Source: Nocardia amamiensis (GTDB lineage Bacteria > Actinomycetota > Actinomycetes > Mycobacteriales > Mycobacteriaceae). From it: a stretch of 64,000 nt of DNA. The DNA is taken from assembly GCF_015477605.1 (NCBI RefSeq), contig NZ_JADLQX010000033.1, positions 1 to 64,000 on the forward strand, written 5' to 3'. The notes beneath the pieces are model-generated. The model did no database searches. It worked only from the letters and a program-made list of their open reading frames with translations, and was not told the origin of the DNA. A program made the position numbers and the translations under genes. This document shows, piece by piece, positions 16,013 through 24,082 of the stretch. Each line of letters starts with the position of its first letter. Position 1 is the stretch's first letter.

Positions 16013-16687
16013 GTGACGAACCTCGGTCCCGGTCGTCCGCGCGTCGCCCAGCGACGACGCCGCGGGCAGACGCCGCGTGCCGAAATCCTCGACGCCGCAG
16101 GCGAACTGTTCACCACCAACGGCTACGCCAACACCTCCACGCGTGCGGTCGCCGACGCCGTCGGCATCCGGCAGGCCTCGCTGTATCACCATTTCGCCGC
16201 CAAGGACGACATCCTCGACGCGTTGCTCGCCGAAACCATCGCGCTGCCGATCGAGCTGGCCGAACGGCTGCGCGAGGCGCCCGAACCGGCGCAGGTGCGG
16301 CTGTACGCGCTGGCCCTGTTCGATGTGCGGCAGCTGTGCGCGTCGCGCTGGAATCTGGGTGCGCTGTACCTGCTGCCGGAGCTGCGCACCGAGCGCTTCG
16401 CCGCGTTTCGCCTGCGCCGGGACGAATTGCGCGGGCATTATGAGACATTGGCCGCGCAGGTGCTGGCCGAAGGCGGCGGCGCGAGCACACCGGGCGCGGA
16501 GCTGCTGCCGTTCCGTTTGGTGGAGACCGTGATCAGCATCCGCTCCGACGAGGGCACCGCGCCCGCCTACGCGGCGCAGACGATCCCGGGGGCGGTGCTG
16601 CGCACGCTCGGCTGGCGCGGCGACCTCGACGCGATCCGTGCCGAGGCGGCCGAGCTGCTCGACCGCTTGGCGCCGCCGGCCCGATGA
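16013..16687 (+). CDS. TetR-family regulator, divergent from the permease
   Basis: A 224-residue TetR protein. After a basic N-terminus (RRRRGQTPR) the HTH runs through STRAVADAVGIRQASLYHHFAAKDDIL near residues 45-70. The C-terminal domain is helical and of unknown ligand. It starts at GTG 16013. Its target is very probably the permease and, through it, the urea-carboxylase-like operon, because two palindromes of the same sequence lie in the 209-bp divergent region. Confidence 0.92.
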   Translation: MTNLGPGRPRVAQRRRRGQTPRAEILDAAGELFTTNGYANTSTRAVADAVGIRQASLYHHFAAKDDILDALLAETIALPIELAERLREAPEPAQVRLYALALFDVRQLCASRWNLGALYLLPELRTERFAAFRLRRDELRGHYETLAAQVLAEGGGASTPGAELLPFRLVETVISIRSDEGTAPAYAAQTIPGAVLRTLGWRGDLDAIRAEAAELLDRLAPPAR

Positions 16688-18283
16688 TCAGGACTTGCCT
16701 TCGCCCCGCACCCAGTTCAGGCCCCAGCCGTAGACCTTGTCCACCTCGGTGACACCCCAGCGTGGGCGGTTCGGTGGCGGCGGGACGAAGCGGCCTTCGC
16801 GGCGCACCACCAGTTGCGTGCCGGTGTTCTCGATCAGCGCGAGCACCACGTCACGGGAGTTGTCCGCGCAGCCTTCCACGCTCACCTCGATCGGCGGCGC
16901 TGCGATCGGGTACAGCGTCGCGGTCGCCCGGATGCCGCGGAGGTCGGCGGCGCCGTCGTAGAGGGTGGCGAAGACCAGGATTCGGCGGAATGCCGCGGTG
17001 TGATCGAGATCGACCTGAAGGTTCTCCCCGGCGGCCGCTCCGGACCGGTCGTCGGCGTCCAGCCGGATGAACGGTGCCTGGTCCAGCGCGCCGAAGTTGC
17101 CGACCGGACGGATATCGCCTTTGCGACCGTCGGCCAGTTCCCAGAAGCAGCACAGGTCGAGATCCAGCGCGGACGCACTCGAGCCCACGACCGTGGCGGT
17201 CCAGTTCAGGTTGATCCGCATGATGCCGGAGGTCGCGCCCTGCTCGCTCAGCGAGACCGAAGGGAAGTTCCCGGTCAGCGCGATCTTGTCTGCGTACCGG
17301 TTTGGAATTCGGCCAGGTGATGCGACTGGCTGGCCCGGAGACATCGGGTACTGGCGTGCCGGGGGTGTGTATTGGCTTGGTGCTGGCGAGTGTTGGCCTG
17401 CTGGAGGCGAGTGCTGGCCCGGCGGGGTGTACTGGCCGGGCGGTGGTGTGACGTGGCCGTGCCATGTTGTCGCGCCGGAATCCGGTGCCGCCGGCGAAGG
17501 GTGCGCGGCGAACTGGCCTGGCTCTGGCGGAGACGGCGCCGTTGGCGGCGCGAATCGGTTCAGCTCCGCGGGTAGGGGTGCTGGTGGCGATGGGAAGGGA
17601 TTCGCCTCGGATGGAATCGGCGCGAACGGCGGTGACAGCGCGCCGAAACGGCTCGGTTCGGGTGGAACCGGCGCGGACGGTGGTGGCGGCGTGAACTGGT
17701 GTGGCGGCGCTGGAGGCGGTGGCGGCGGGGCGTATTCGTGCGGCGGCGCGGGTGCGTCGTCCACCGCGATGCCGTAATCGGCGGCCAGCCCGGCCAAACC
17801 GGAGGTGTAGCCCTGGCCGACCGCGCGAAACTTCCACCCGGCTTGGCGCCGGTAGAGTTCGCCCAGCACGATCGCGGTCTCGGCCGTCGCGTCGACGTCG
17901 TCGAAACGCGCGATCTCCGCTCCGGTACCCGAGTCGACGAGCCGCACGGACAGTCCGTCGAGCTGCCCGATGGAGCCGCCGTCGGTGGACGCCGCGATCA
18001 CGACGGCGTCGATCTGCGGCTCCACTCGTGCCAAATCCGCCGACAGCACGTCCACCAGCGTGGAGCCCGCGCGTTTGCCCTCGTGGCGGACCGCGCCGGA
18101 GGGGTGGGCGGGCTGGTTGTAGAAGACGAAATCGCTGTCGGATCGCACCTTTCCGGACACCACGAGCAGCGCGGAGGCATCGGCATCCGGCGCTCCCGTC
18201 CCGGCCCGCCAGGCCACCTCGATCCGGACGGCGGACGCCGGTACCGGCACGTTGGCGCCCTTCTGCATCGACACATCTGTCAA
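16688..18283 (-). CDS. TerD-family protein with two TerD modules and Pro-rich linker
   Basis: A 531-residue protein. The N-terminal half (about 1-185) is a TerD domain with the calcium-site-like patterns DSDFVFYNQP and DGGSIGQLDGL. A linker of roughly 150 residues is dominated by Pro, Ala and Gln. The C-terminal half (about 340-531) is a second TerD-like module with LDLDLCCFWEL, DADDRSGA and VYGWGLNWVRGEG. TerD proteins bind calcium and are linked to tellurite and stress responses. It is convergent with the TetR gene (stops abut) and stands without other ter genes. Confidence 0.85.
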   Translation of the reverse strand: MTDVSMQKGANVPVPASAVRIEVAWRAGTGAPDADASALLVVSGKVRSDSDFVFYNQPAHPSGAVRHEGKRAGSTLVDVLSADLARVEPQIDAVVIAASTDGGSIGQLDGLSVRLVDSGTGAEIARFDDVDATAETAIVLGELYRRQAGWKFRAVGQGYTSGLAGLAADYGIAVDDAPAPPHEYAPPPPPPAPPHQFTPPPPSAPVPPEPSRFGALSPPFAPIPSEANPFPSPPAPLPAELNRFAPPTAPSPPEPGQFAAHPSPAAPDSGATTWHGHVTPPPGQYTPPGQHSPPAGQHSPAPSQYTPPARQYPMSPGQPVASPGRIPNRYADKIALTGNFPSVSLSEQGATSGIMRINLNWTATVVGSSASALDLDLCCFWELADGRKGDIRPVGNFGALDQAPFIRLDADDRSGAAAGENLQVDLDHTAAFRRILVFATLYDGAADLRGIRATATLYPIAAPPIEVSVEGCADNSRDVVLALIENTGTQLVVRREGRFVPPPPNRPRWGVTEVDKVYGWGLNWVRGEGKS

Positions 18284-18409
18284 CGTAACCGAAACCCAGG
18301 CATGGCGTCTCGGATGCGATCAATCCACCCGCGCGGCTATGAACGTCGGGGTGGCGTGGTCGCGGCGGTGGCCTTCGGCGTGCGTCCGGACTCCCCTCGC
18401 CCACGGACC

Positions 18410-18940
18410 TCAGTGCGTCGGCGGCGCGATCTGCCAGTGCTCGTGCAACGCGCCCGCGATCTGCGGAAGTACGGTGACCGGAATCCGCTTACGTCGCAGG
18501 ATCGCCCGGATCTCCGTGACCTGATCGCGTTTGCGCATGTCGTAGGCGCCCGCGACTGGGCGGACCACCGGCGGTATGGACAGCAGGACCAGCTCGCCGT
18601 GTGGTTCGTCGCCACCGGACAGGTCCAAAGCCAGCGACCAGCGGGCGCGTTCGTCCAGGGTGAAGCGACCGGCCACCACCCGATCCCAGGAGATGCTGGA
18701 GACGGTCCATGGTGTGCGCCGGTAGATGGCATGGTCGGTGAGCACGACCGCGTCCCTGGTGAACAGCGCGGCCAGCACCGCGACCCCGACGACCGCGCCG
18801 GCCAGCAGTCCGGTGAACACGCGGTGCACGCCGAACGCGACGACGAACGAGCCGCAGATCGTCACGGTCGCCAGGATGCCGAGCACGCTGTAGAGCGCCG
18901 CCCGCTGTGTCGGGACCACACCCGCCCGCACCGTTGTCAT
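18410..18940 (-). CDS. Membrane protein with PH-like domain, hypothetical
   Basis: A 176-residue protein with two hydrophobic segments near the N-terminus (residues about 12-60) followed by a soluble region of alternating strands (VVLTDHAIYRRTPW, SISWDRVVAGRF) that resembles bacterial PH-like domains. The ATG at 18940 is preferred to an upstream ATG because it begins just before the first membrane segment. It lies between the TerD gene and the encapsulin operon, all on the minus strand. Function is unknown. Confidence 0.75.
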   Translation of the reverse strand: MTTVRAGVVPTQRAALYSVLGILATVTICGSFVVAFGVHRVFTGLLAGAVVGVAVLAALFTRDAVVLTDHAIYRRTPWTVSSISWDRVVAGRFTLDERARWSLALDLSGGDEPHGELVLLSIPPVVRPVAGAYDMRKRDQVTEIRAILRRKRIPVTVLPQIAGALHEHWQIAPPTH

Positions 18941-19039
18941 CTCATCTACCTGCCTGTGGTGCATTTCCGGCACACGCTACCGCCAGGGGCGCCGGGCCAC
19001 ATCTGGTGATTCCCACTTGTGGCCGCCCCAGGCGCCGCT

Positions 19040-19840
19040 TCACACGGTCAGCGCGACCGCCGCTTCCGCGGTGTACACCAGGAACGTCAGGCTCTGCTGG
19101 AAGTACAGCTGGACCGACGTGGCGTCGTGCGCCAGGTAGCCGATGGACAGGTCCTGTCCGATGCGCAGATCGAAGTCGCCGCCGCGGGTGGTGAGCACGA
19201 TCGCGCCGGTGATGGCGGGCGCCCAGATGATCTCGCCCTCCGGGATCAGCCGTTCGATGTGGGTGCGGATCGGATGGCCGTGATCGGAGGTCTCGCTGAC
19301 CGCGGTGTACAGGTCGGCGCTGAGCAGCACCGAGTACGGTCCGTCTACACCGGCCAGCCGCAATGCGCTCAGCGCCTGGGCGATCGCCTCCGGCACCTGC
19401 CGGGGGTCGCTGGGCACCGTGATCGCCTGGTTGGAGGAACTGGCCCGGATGCCGATGATGTGCGCGGCCGGGTACCCCTCGAAGATCGCGCGGTCCTCGG
19501 CGAAGGCGATCTTCTTCGCGGCGTCCTTCACGGGGTCGAGATCGGTGTCCTTGGCGCCGCGCTCGACGTTGTCGAGTTCCTCGCGGGAGAGGGTGAACGG
19601 CACCCGCAGTTCGACCAGCGGCAGGACCACCCGCCGGCGGGCGTGCACGCCTTCGGCGGGCGCCTCGATCGCGGTGGTGTGCCCGGTGCTCACGCCGGAG
19701 TACTCGGTGCCGTGCGGGCCGGACAGGTCGACTACGCGGCGGCCGGCGATGTGCCGTTTGAACGTGCGCGTCGCCTCCTCCTCGATGGCCGCCCACGCCT
19801 CGGAGGTGATCGGCGCGAGTTCGCGATGGAGGTTGTTCAT
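19040..19840 (-). CDS. enc: Family 1 encapsulin shell protein
   Basis: A 266-residue HK97-fold shell protein of the linocin_M18/CFP29 family, the usual length. Diagnostic segments are NLHRELAPITSEAWAAIEEEA at the N-terminus, RRVVDLSGPHG, PLVELRVPF and EDRAIFEGY, with IGYLAHDATSVQLYFQQSLTF near the C-terminus. It self-assembles into a nanocompartment that packages cargo bearing a C-terminal tag. Its ATG overlaps the stop of the DyP peroxidase gene (ATGA), whose product carries such a tag. It corresponds to mycobacterial Rv0798c/CFP29. Confidence 0.96.
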   Translation of the reverse strand: MNNLHRELAPITSEAWAAIEEEATRTFKRHIAGRRVVDLSGPHGTEYSGVSTGHTTAIEAPAEGVHARRRVVLPLVELRVPFTLSREELDNVERGAKDTDLDPVKDAAKKIAFAEDRAIFEGYPAAHIIGIRASSSNQAITVPSDPRQVPEAIAQALSALRLAGVDGPYSVLLSADLYTAVSETSDHGHPIRTHIERLIPEGEIIWAPAITGAIVLTTRGGDFDLRIGQDLSIGYLAHDATSVQLYFQQSLTFLVYTAEAAVALTV

Positions 19841-20880
19841 GGCCGGGTGCTCCTTTTCAACGTGCCGATGCCGAGTGAGCCGTCCCCCGCAAGCGTGGCG
19901 GCGCCGGACGGACCGGCGCCGTCGAGGGACACCGCCGCTTCCGCGGTCTCCCACGGCGCGGGTGGCAGATCCTCGAGGAAATCGACGGTAGGGGCGAAGA
20001 ACGAGGTGCCGGTGACCGCGACGGAGAAATCCAGGATGCGGTCGTAGGCGGCCTCGTCGGTGCCGAGGAACATGCGGGTGAGCATGCGTTCGATGACGCT
20101 CGGCGTGGCCGCGTAGGCGATGTAGTAGGTGCCGAACTCACCGTCGCGCACGCTGCCGAACGGCATGTTGCCGCGCAGGATCTGCCGTTCGGTGCCGTCC
20201 GGATCGATCAGCGTGTTGACCGCGACGTGCGAGTCGGCGGGCTGGTCCTCCTCGGACAGTTCGAAGTCTTCCAGCTTGGTGCGGCCGATCACGCGCTCCT
20301 GCTCCTCGACCGACAGGGCGCGCCAGTCCGCCAGCGGATGCGTGTACTTCTGCACGGTCACGTAGCTGCCGCCGGCGAACTCCGGGTCCTCGTCGCCGAC
20401 CAGCGCCGCGGCGGCCGCGGCGCGCCCTTCGGGGTTCTCGGTGCCGTCCACGAAGCCGAGCAGGTCGCGCTGCTCGAAGTAGCGGAAGCCGACGGTCTCG
20501 TCCACGATGGTCGCCGCGCCCGCGAGTCGGTCGGCAATGGCCATGGCCAGCTCGAAACAGGCGTCCTGCACCTGGGCCCGGAGGTGGAACAGCAGGTCAC
20601 CCGGTGTCGCGGGCGCGGTGTGGCGCTCGCCGGCGAAACCGGGGAACTCATGCAGCTCAGCGGGTTTCGGCCCGGCGAAGAGCCGGTCCCAGGCGGCGGA
20701 GCCGATCGACGTGACGCAGCTGAGACCCGCGCCGGGAAGGCGGAAGCCCACCGAACGGCGCAGGCCGTTGATGTCGGCGAGCAGATCGCGCACCGTCGCT
20801 TCGCCACCCTCGTCGATCGTGGCGACCAGGAAGATGGCGGCCGGTGTGAGCGGTTCGAGGATCGGCTGCGGCTCACCCAT
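19837..20880 (-). CDS. DyP-type heme peroxidase, encapsulin cargo
   Basis: A 347-residue dye-decolourising peroxidase. The GFVDGTENP motif at 142-150 contains catalytic Asp145, His218 in DSHVAVNT is the likely proximal heme ligand, and Arg236 in ILRGNMPFG completes the distal site. The C-terminus carries the encapsulin-targeting peptide DGSLGIGTLKR (333-343) after a Gly/Ala-rich linker. No signal peptide is present, as expected for a cytoplasmic cargo. The ATG at 20880 gives the standard N-terminus. It is directly upstream of the shell gene, as in mycobacteria (Rv0799c). Confidence 0.95.
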   Translation of the reverse strand: MGEPQPILEPLTPAAIFLVATIDEGGEATVRDLLADINGLRRSVGFRLPGAGLSCVTSIGSAAWDRLFAGPKPAELHEFPGFAGERHTAPATPGDLLFHLRAQVQDACFELAMAIADRLAGAATIVDETVGFRYFEQRDLLGFVDGTENPEGRAAAAAALVGDEDPEFAGGSYVTVQKYTHPLADWRALSVEEQERVIGRTKLEDFELSEEDQPADSHVAVNTLIDPDGTERQILRGNMPFGSVRDGEFGTYYIAYAATPSVIERMLTRMFLGTDEAAYDRILDFSVAVTGTSFFAPTVDFLEDLPPAPWETAEAAVSLDGAGPSGAATLAGDGSLGIGTLKRSTRP

Positions 20881-20941
20881 GATCGAACACACTAGTGCTC
20901 GACCGGCACCGCCGCCGGGCTGGCCCACCCGCGCGTGGCGA

Positions 20942-21268
20942 CTACTTGGCTACCGTCAACAGGAACGCGACGTCGTCGACCGCCTTGACGCTGTGCCGGG
21001 CCCTGGGCACCACGATCAGGTCGCCCGCCGAGCCCTTCCATTCGTTGGCGCCGCTGATCAGCGTCAGCGTTCCGCTGAGCACCAGCAGGGTGGCCTCGCC
21101 GTAGTTGTCGTGCTCGGCCAGGCTCTGACCGGCCGTCAAGCCGACCACGGTTTGCCGCAGAGCATGCGTATGACCGCCGTAGATGGTTTGTGAACTGCGT
21201 CCGCTCGTGGCGGTGGCAGCCAACTTCAGTTGTTGGCGCGCGACCGCAGTCAGCGATTTCTTGTCCAT
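20942..21268 (-). CDS. Cupin-domain protein
   Basis: A 108-residue single-domain cupin. The conserved double motif is partly visible: GQSLAEHDNYGEATLLVLSG (motif 1, with a single His) and DLIVVPRARHSVKA (motif 2, with RH). The ATG at 21268 has a GAAAGG site in front. It lies 61 bp upstream of the DyP peroxidase gene on the same strand and may be the first gene of the encapsulin operon. Whether it has a role in peroxide sensing or is a chance neighbour cannot be told from sequence. Confidence 0.82.
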   Translation of the reverse strand: MDKKSLTAVARQQLKLAATATSGRSSQTIYGGHTHALRQTVVGLTAGQSLAEHDNYGEATLLVLSGTLTLISGANEWKGSAGDLIVVPRARHSVKAVDDVAFLLTVAK

Positions 21269-21625
21269 GGACCGCCTTTCGCAGATCACCACAGCCGATG
21301 CCGGGCTGATGGCAACGGCTCAAGGCGCTCGGACGGACAAACGTCCGGCCGCCGCATATCGGTGAGTATGCCCGACACCGCCGCGGCGCGCGTCCGGTTT
21401 GACGGGGACCGTCGCCGCGCGGTGTGTTGCACGCCGGCCTACGCGCCCGGCTGCCCATCGTCCTGACTCCATTCGGCAAAGGACGGTGAGCGGATGTCGT
21501 CGGCCCCGTGATTCGGGGACGGTGTCGGCTCGGCGGGCGTGCGGCAGTGGCCACTCTGGTTCGGCGGCGCCGGTTGCGGCCTGCCGAAGCAGTGACCCGG
21601 CTGGGCGTGTCGGCTGTGGACGCGC
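21269..21625. other. 357-bp gap between cupin and folA
   Basis: No convincing gene. A 6-6-6 inverted repeat (CGGACG at 21330-21335, CGTCCG at 21342-21347) lies in the likely promoter region of the cupin/DyP/encapsulin genes and is a weak operator candidate. Confidence 0.4.
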
Positions 21626-22177
21626 CTATTCGGCAGCCGAGTCCACACGGGTGTAGTGACGGATGCGAAAGCGCAGTCCCGTGCTCGAGGTACGCCAGGG
21701 CTCCGGTTCATCGGGCTTCCATTCCGGCCCGATCGCAGGTGCGTAGGCGTCGCCATCGACCGCGGTGTCGATTTCCGTGACGCACAGTTCGGTTGCGAAA
21801 TCCAGTGCGGCGCGGTAGATCTCACCGCCACCGGCGACCCACACCGGGCCGGACCCGCAGCGGGCCAGCGCCTCGGGCACCGACGCGACGCGTTCGGCGC
21901 CTTCCGCCGACCAGTCGGGCTGCCTGGTCACCACGATATTGCGGCGGCCGTCGAGCGGGCGGAACCGGGGCGGCAGGGAATCCCAGGTCCGCCTGCCCAT
22001 CACCACGGGATGACCCCAGGTGACCTGCTTGAAGTGCGCCATGTCCTCGGGTAGGCGCCAGGGGATGGTGTTGTGGTAGCCGATCACCCCGTCCAGCGTC
22101 TGCGCCCAGATCAGCCCGATCGTGCGGGTCACGACCGCCGGTCGTTCGGCGCGCTGTGTGGCCGGTTCACCGCTCAC
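21626..22177 (-). CDS. folA: Dihydrofolate reductase
   Basis: A 183-residue DHFR that reduces dihydrofolate with NADPH. The typical core is present: IGLIWAQTLDGVIG at the N-terminus, NTIPWRLPEDMAHFK with the catalytic acidic residue, VVMGRRTWDSLP and VWVAGGGEIYRAAL for cofactor binding. About 15 residues precede the conserved core, and the GTG at 22177 overlaps the thyA stop (GTGA); a GTG nearer the core is also possible. Pairing with thyA is functional, because thymidylate synthase makes the dihydrofolate this enzyme recycles. Confidence 0.96.
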   Translation of the reverse strand: MSGEPATQRAERPAVVTRTIGLIWAQTLDGVIGYHNTIPWRLPEDMAHFKQVTWGHPVVMGRRTWDSLPPRFRPLDGRRNIVVTRQPDWSAEGAERVASVPEALARCGSGPVWVAGGGEIYRAALDFATELCVTEIDTAVDGDAYAPAIGPEWKPDEPEPWRTSSTGLRFRIRHYTRVDSAAE

Positions 22178-23010
22178 ACGGCCACCGGGGCCTTGATGGC
22201 CGGGTGATGCTGGTAGCCGACCACTTCCACGTCCTCGTAGCGGTAGTCGAACAGCGTCGGCGCGGGGCGCAGCCGCAGCGTGGGGAACGGATAGGGGTCG
22301 CGGGTCAGCTGCTCGGTGACCTGCTCGGAGTGATTGTCGTAGATGTGACAGTCGCCGCCGGTCCAGATGAGATCACCGGGCGTGAGCTCGGTCTGCTGCG
22401 CGACCATGTGGGTGAGCAGCGCGTAGCTGGCGATATTGAACGGGACGCCGAGGAACAGGTCGGCGCTGCGCTGGTACAGCTGGCAGGACAGCCTGCCGCC
22501 TGCCACGTAGAACTGGAAGAACGCGTGGCAGGGAGCCAGCGCCATCTTGTCCAGCTCGGCCACGTTCCACGCGGACACGATGATGCGCCGGGAATCCGGG
22601 TCGGTGCGCAGGGTCTGCAGCACCTGGGAGATCTGGTCGATGTGGGTGCCGTCCGGCGTCGGCCAGGACCGCCATTGCACGCCGTAGACCGGGCCGAGCT
22701 CGCCGTGGGCGTCGGCCCATTCGTCCCAGATGGAGACGCCGTGCTCGTGCAGCCAGCCGATGTTGGAGTCGCCGCGCAGGAACCACAGCAGCTCGTAGAC
22801 GATCGACTTCAGATGCACTTTCTTCGTGGTGACCAGCGGGAACCCGGCGGAGAGGTCGTAGCGCAGCTGATGACCGAAGACGCTGCGGGTTCCGGTCCCG
22901 GTCCGGTCGGCCTTGTGCGTGCCGGACGTGAGCACCAGCCGCAGCAGGTCCTCGTACTGGGTGTCGGGGGTGGAAGCCGGATCGAGCGCGTCAGGGGCCA
23001 CGCCTGGCAA
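22174..23010 (-). CDS. thyA: Thymidylate synthase
   Basis: A folate-dependent thymidylate synthase (dUMP to dTMP), 278 residues from the TTG at 23010. Motifs include DRTGTGTRSVFG, LVTTKKVHLKSIV, the catalytic APCHAFFQFYV cysteine, and the RRIIVSAWN and DCHIYDNH regions. The TTG was chosen because AGGAGG (23018-23023, minus strand) lies 7 nt upstream; a GTG three codons later has poorer spacing. The gene overlaps folA and is divergent from cobF with only 28 bp between the start codons. Confidence 0.95.
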   Translation of the reverse strand: MPGVAPDALDPASTPDTQYEDLLRLVLTSGTHKADRTGTGTRSVFGHQLRYDLSAGFPLVTTKKVHLKSIVYELLWFLRGDSNIGWLHEHGVSIWDEWADAHGELGPVYGVQWRSWPTPDGTHIDQISQVLQTLRTDPDSRRIIVSAWNVAELDKMALAPCHAFFQFYVAGGRLSCQLYQRSADLFLGVPFNIASYALLTHMVAQQTELTPGDLIWTGGDCHIYDNHSEQVTEQLTRDPYPFPTLRLRPAPTLFDYRYEDVEVVGYQHHPAIKAPVAV

Positions 23011-23038
23011 CTCTAGTCCTCCTGGCAAGCTCGCCCGC

Positions 23039-23782
23039 ATGCGCAAGCTCTACGTGATCGGCATCGGCGCCGGAGATCCCGGCCAGGTCACCCTGCAGGC
23101 GGTCGAAGCGATGCGGCAGGTCGAGGTGTTCTTCGTGATCGGGAAGGGCGAGGCCAAGCGGGAGCTGGTCGACGTGCGGACCGCGATCCTGGACGCCCAG
23201 CTGGACCGGCCGTACCGGATCGTGCCGATCGCCGATCCGCCGCGCGACCGCACGCCTGCCGACTACCTGGAGGTCGTCGAGGACTGGCACGACCGCAGGT
23301 CGGCGCTGCTGGAATCGGCCTTCGCCGAGGTCGACGGGGTCGGCGGCATCCTGGTCTGGGGTGACCCCTCGCTGTACGACAGCACCCTGCGGATGATCGA
23401 GCGGGTGCTCGCGCGCGGCGTGGCGCGCTTCGATTACGAGGTGATTCCCGGCATCACGAGCGCGCAGGCGCTGGCCGCACGTCATCGCATCGTGCTGCAC
23501 GGAATCGGGGAACCGCTGCGCATCACCACCGGCCGCCGCCTGCGCGAGGAAGGGCTCGCCGCCGAGAACGCGCTGGTGATGCTGGACGGCGATTGCTCGT
23601 TCACCGCGATCACCGACGAGGACGTGCACATCTGGTGGGGCGCGTATCTCGGCATGCCGGACGAGACGTTGATCGAGGGCCCGCTGCCCGCGGTGCGGGA
23701 CGAGATCGTCCGCCGCCGTGCCGAGCTGCGCGACCGCAAGGGCTGGATCATGGACATCTACCTCCTACGCCGTGGCGGCTGA
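23039..23782 (+). CDS. cobF: Precorrin-6A synthase (deacetylating), CobF
   Basis: A 247-residue SAM-dependent tetrapyrrole methylase of the aerobic cobalamin pathway, which methylates C1 of the corrin ring and releases acetate. The N-terminal VIGIGAGDPGQVTLQAVEA motif and the later GGILVWGDPSLYDSTL and VIPGITSAQALAA segments are characteristic, and overall length and the HIWWGAYLGMPDE tail fit CobF rather than CobI/CobM. It stands apart from other cob genes in this window and is divergent from thyA. Confidence 0.92.
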   Translation: MRKLYVIGIGAGDPGQVTLQAVEAMRQVEVFFVIGKGEAKRELVDVRTAILDAQLDRPYRIVPIADPPRDRTPADYLEVVEDWHDRRSALLESAFAEVDGVGGILVWGDPSLYDSTLRMIERVLARGVARFDYEVIPGITSAQALAARHRIVLHGIGEPLRITTGRRLREEGLAAENALVMLDGDCSFTAITDEDVHIWWGAYLGMPDETLIEGPLPAVRDEIVRRRAELRDRKGWIMDIYLLRRGG

Positions 23783-23833
23783 GCGTCGTAAAGACACCTT
23801 TGGTCGTCCTACCCAGGCCAATCGGCGCTCCGT

Positions 23834-23885
23834 GTATGTACTTGACAGTGCTGGGCGCGGTATGTACCGGGCAGTGCTGGGCGCG
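23834..23885. repeat. Tandem duplication of a 26-bp unit
   Basis: Unit 23834-23859 and unit 23860-23885 are directly adjacent and agree at 23 of 26 positions, each starting GTATGTAC and ending CAGTGCTGGGCGCG. They lie in the 300-bp non-coding region between cobF and the glycosylase gene. The first copy contains TTGACA, which the second lacks. Confidence 0.85.
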
Positions 23886-23979
23886 CTGGGTGCCGTACCC
23901 GGCTTACCTTCCGCAGTCGTGCGCGCACCTCCGGTCCCAGCTCAGTCGACCGGCTGTGGTTGCGCGTTGACCTCGGAAC

Positions 23980-24041
23980 ATCGACGGGAGTCGAATGGTG
24001 GCTGGGGGGAGTGATCAAGCCGCCATTCGACTCCCGTCGAT
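23980..24041. repeat. Long inverted repeat (24-bp stem) before the glycosylase gene
   Basis: 23980-23998 is the exact reverse complement of 24023-24041 (19 bp). After one G-T wobble at 23999/24022 the pairing continues for four more bp, leaving a 13-nt loop. The hairpin ends 41 bp before the GTG start of the Fpg/Nei gene. It could be a structured leader, a terminator for cobF or a small mobile remnant. Confidence 0.85.
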
Positions 24042-24082
24042 CAGCCGCCAGGTGGTCGGTGCGGCTGGGTACTCTGGAGCGC

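Noticed and set aside
14034..16016. 660-codon + strand frame over the permease gene
   Set aside because: Composition dominated by Arg, His, Gln and Asp with no domain; the minus strand encodes a 12-segment permease.
23830..24045. CRISPR-like repeats
   Set aside because: There are only two 26-bp units with no spacer between them and a separate single hairpin; no cas genes are present.
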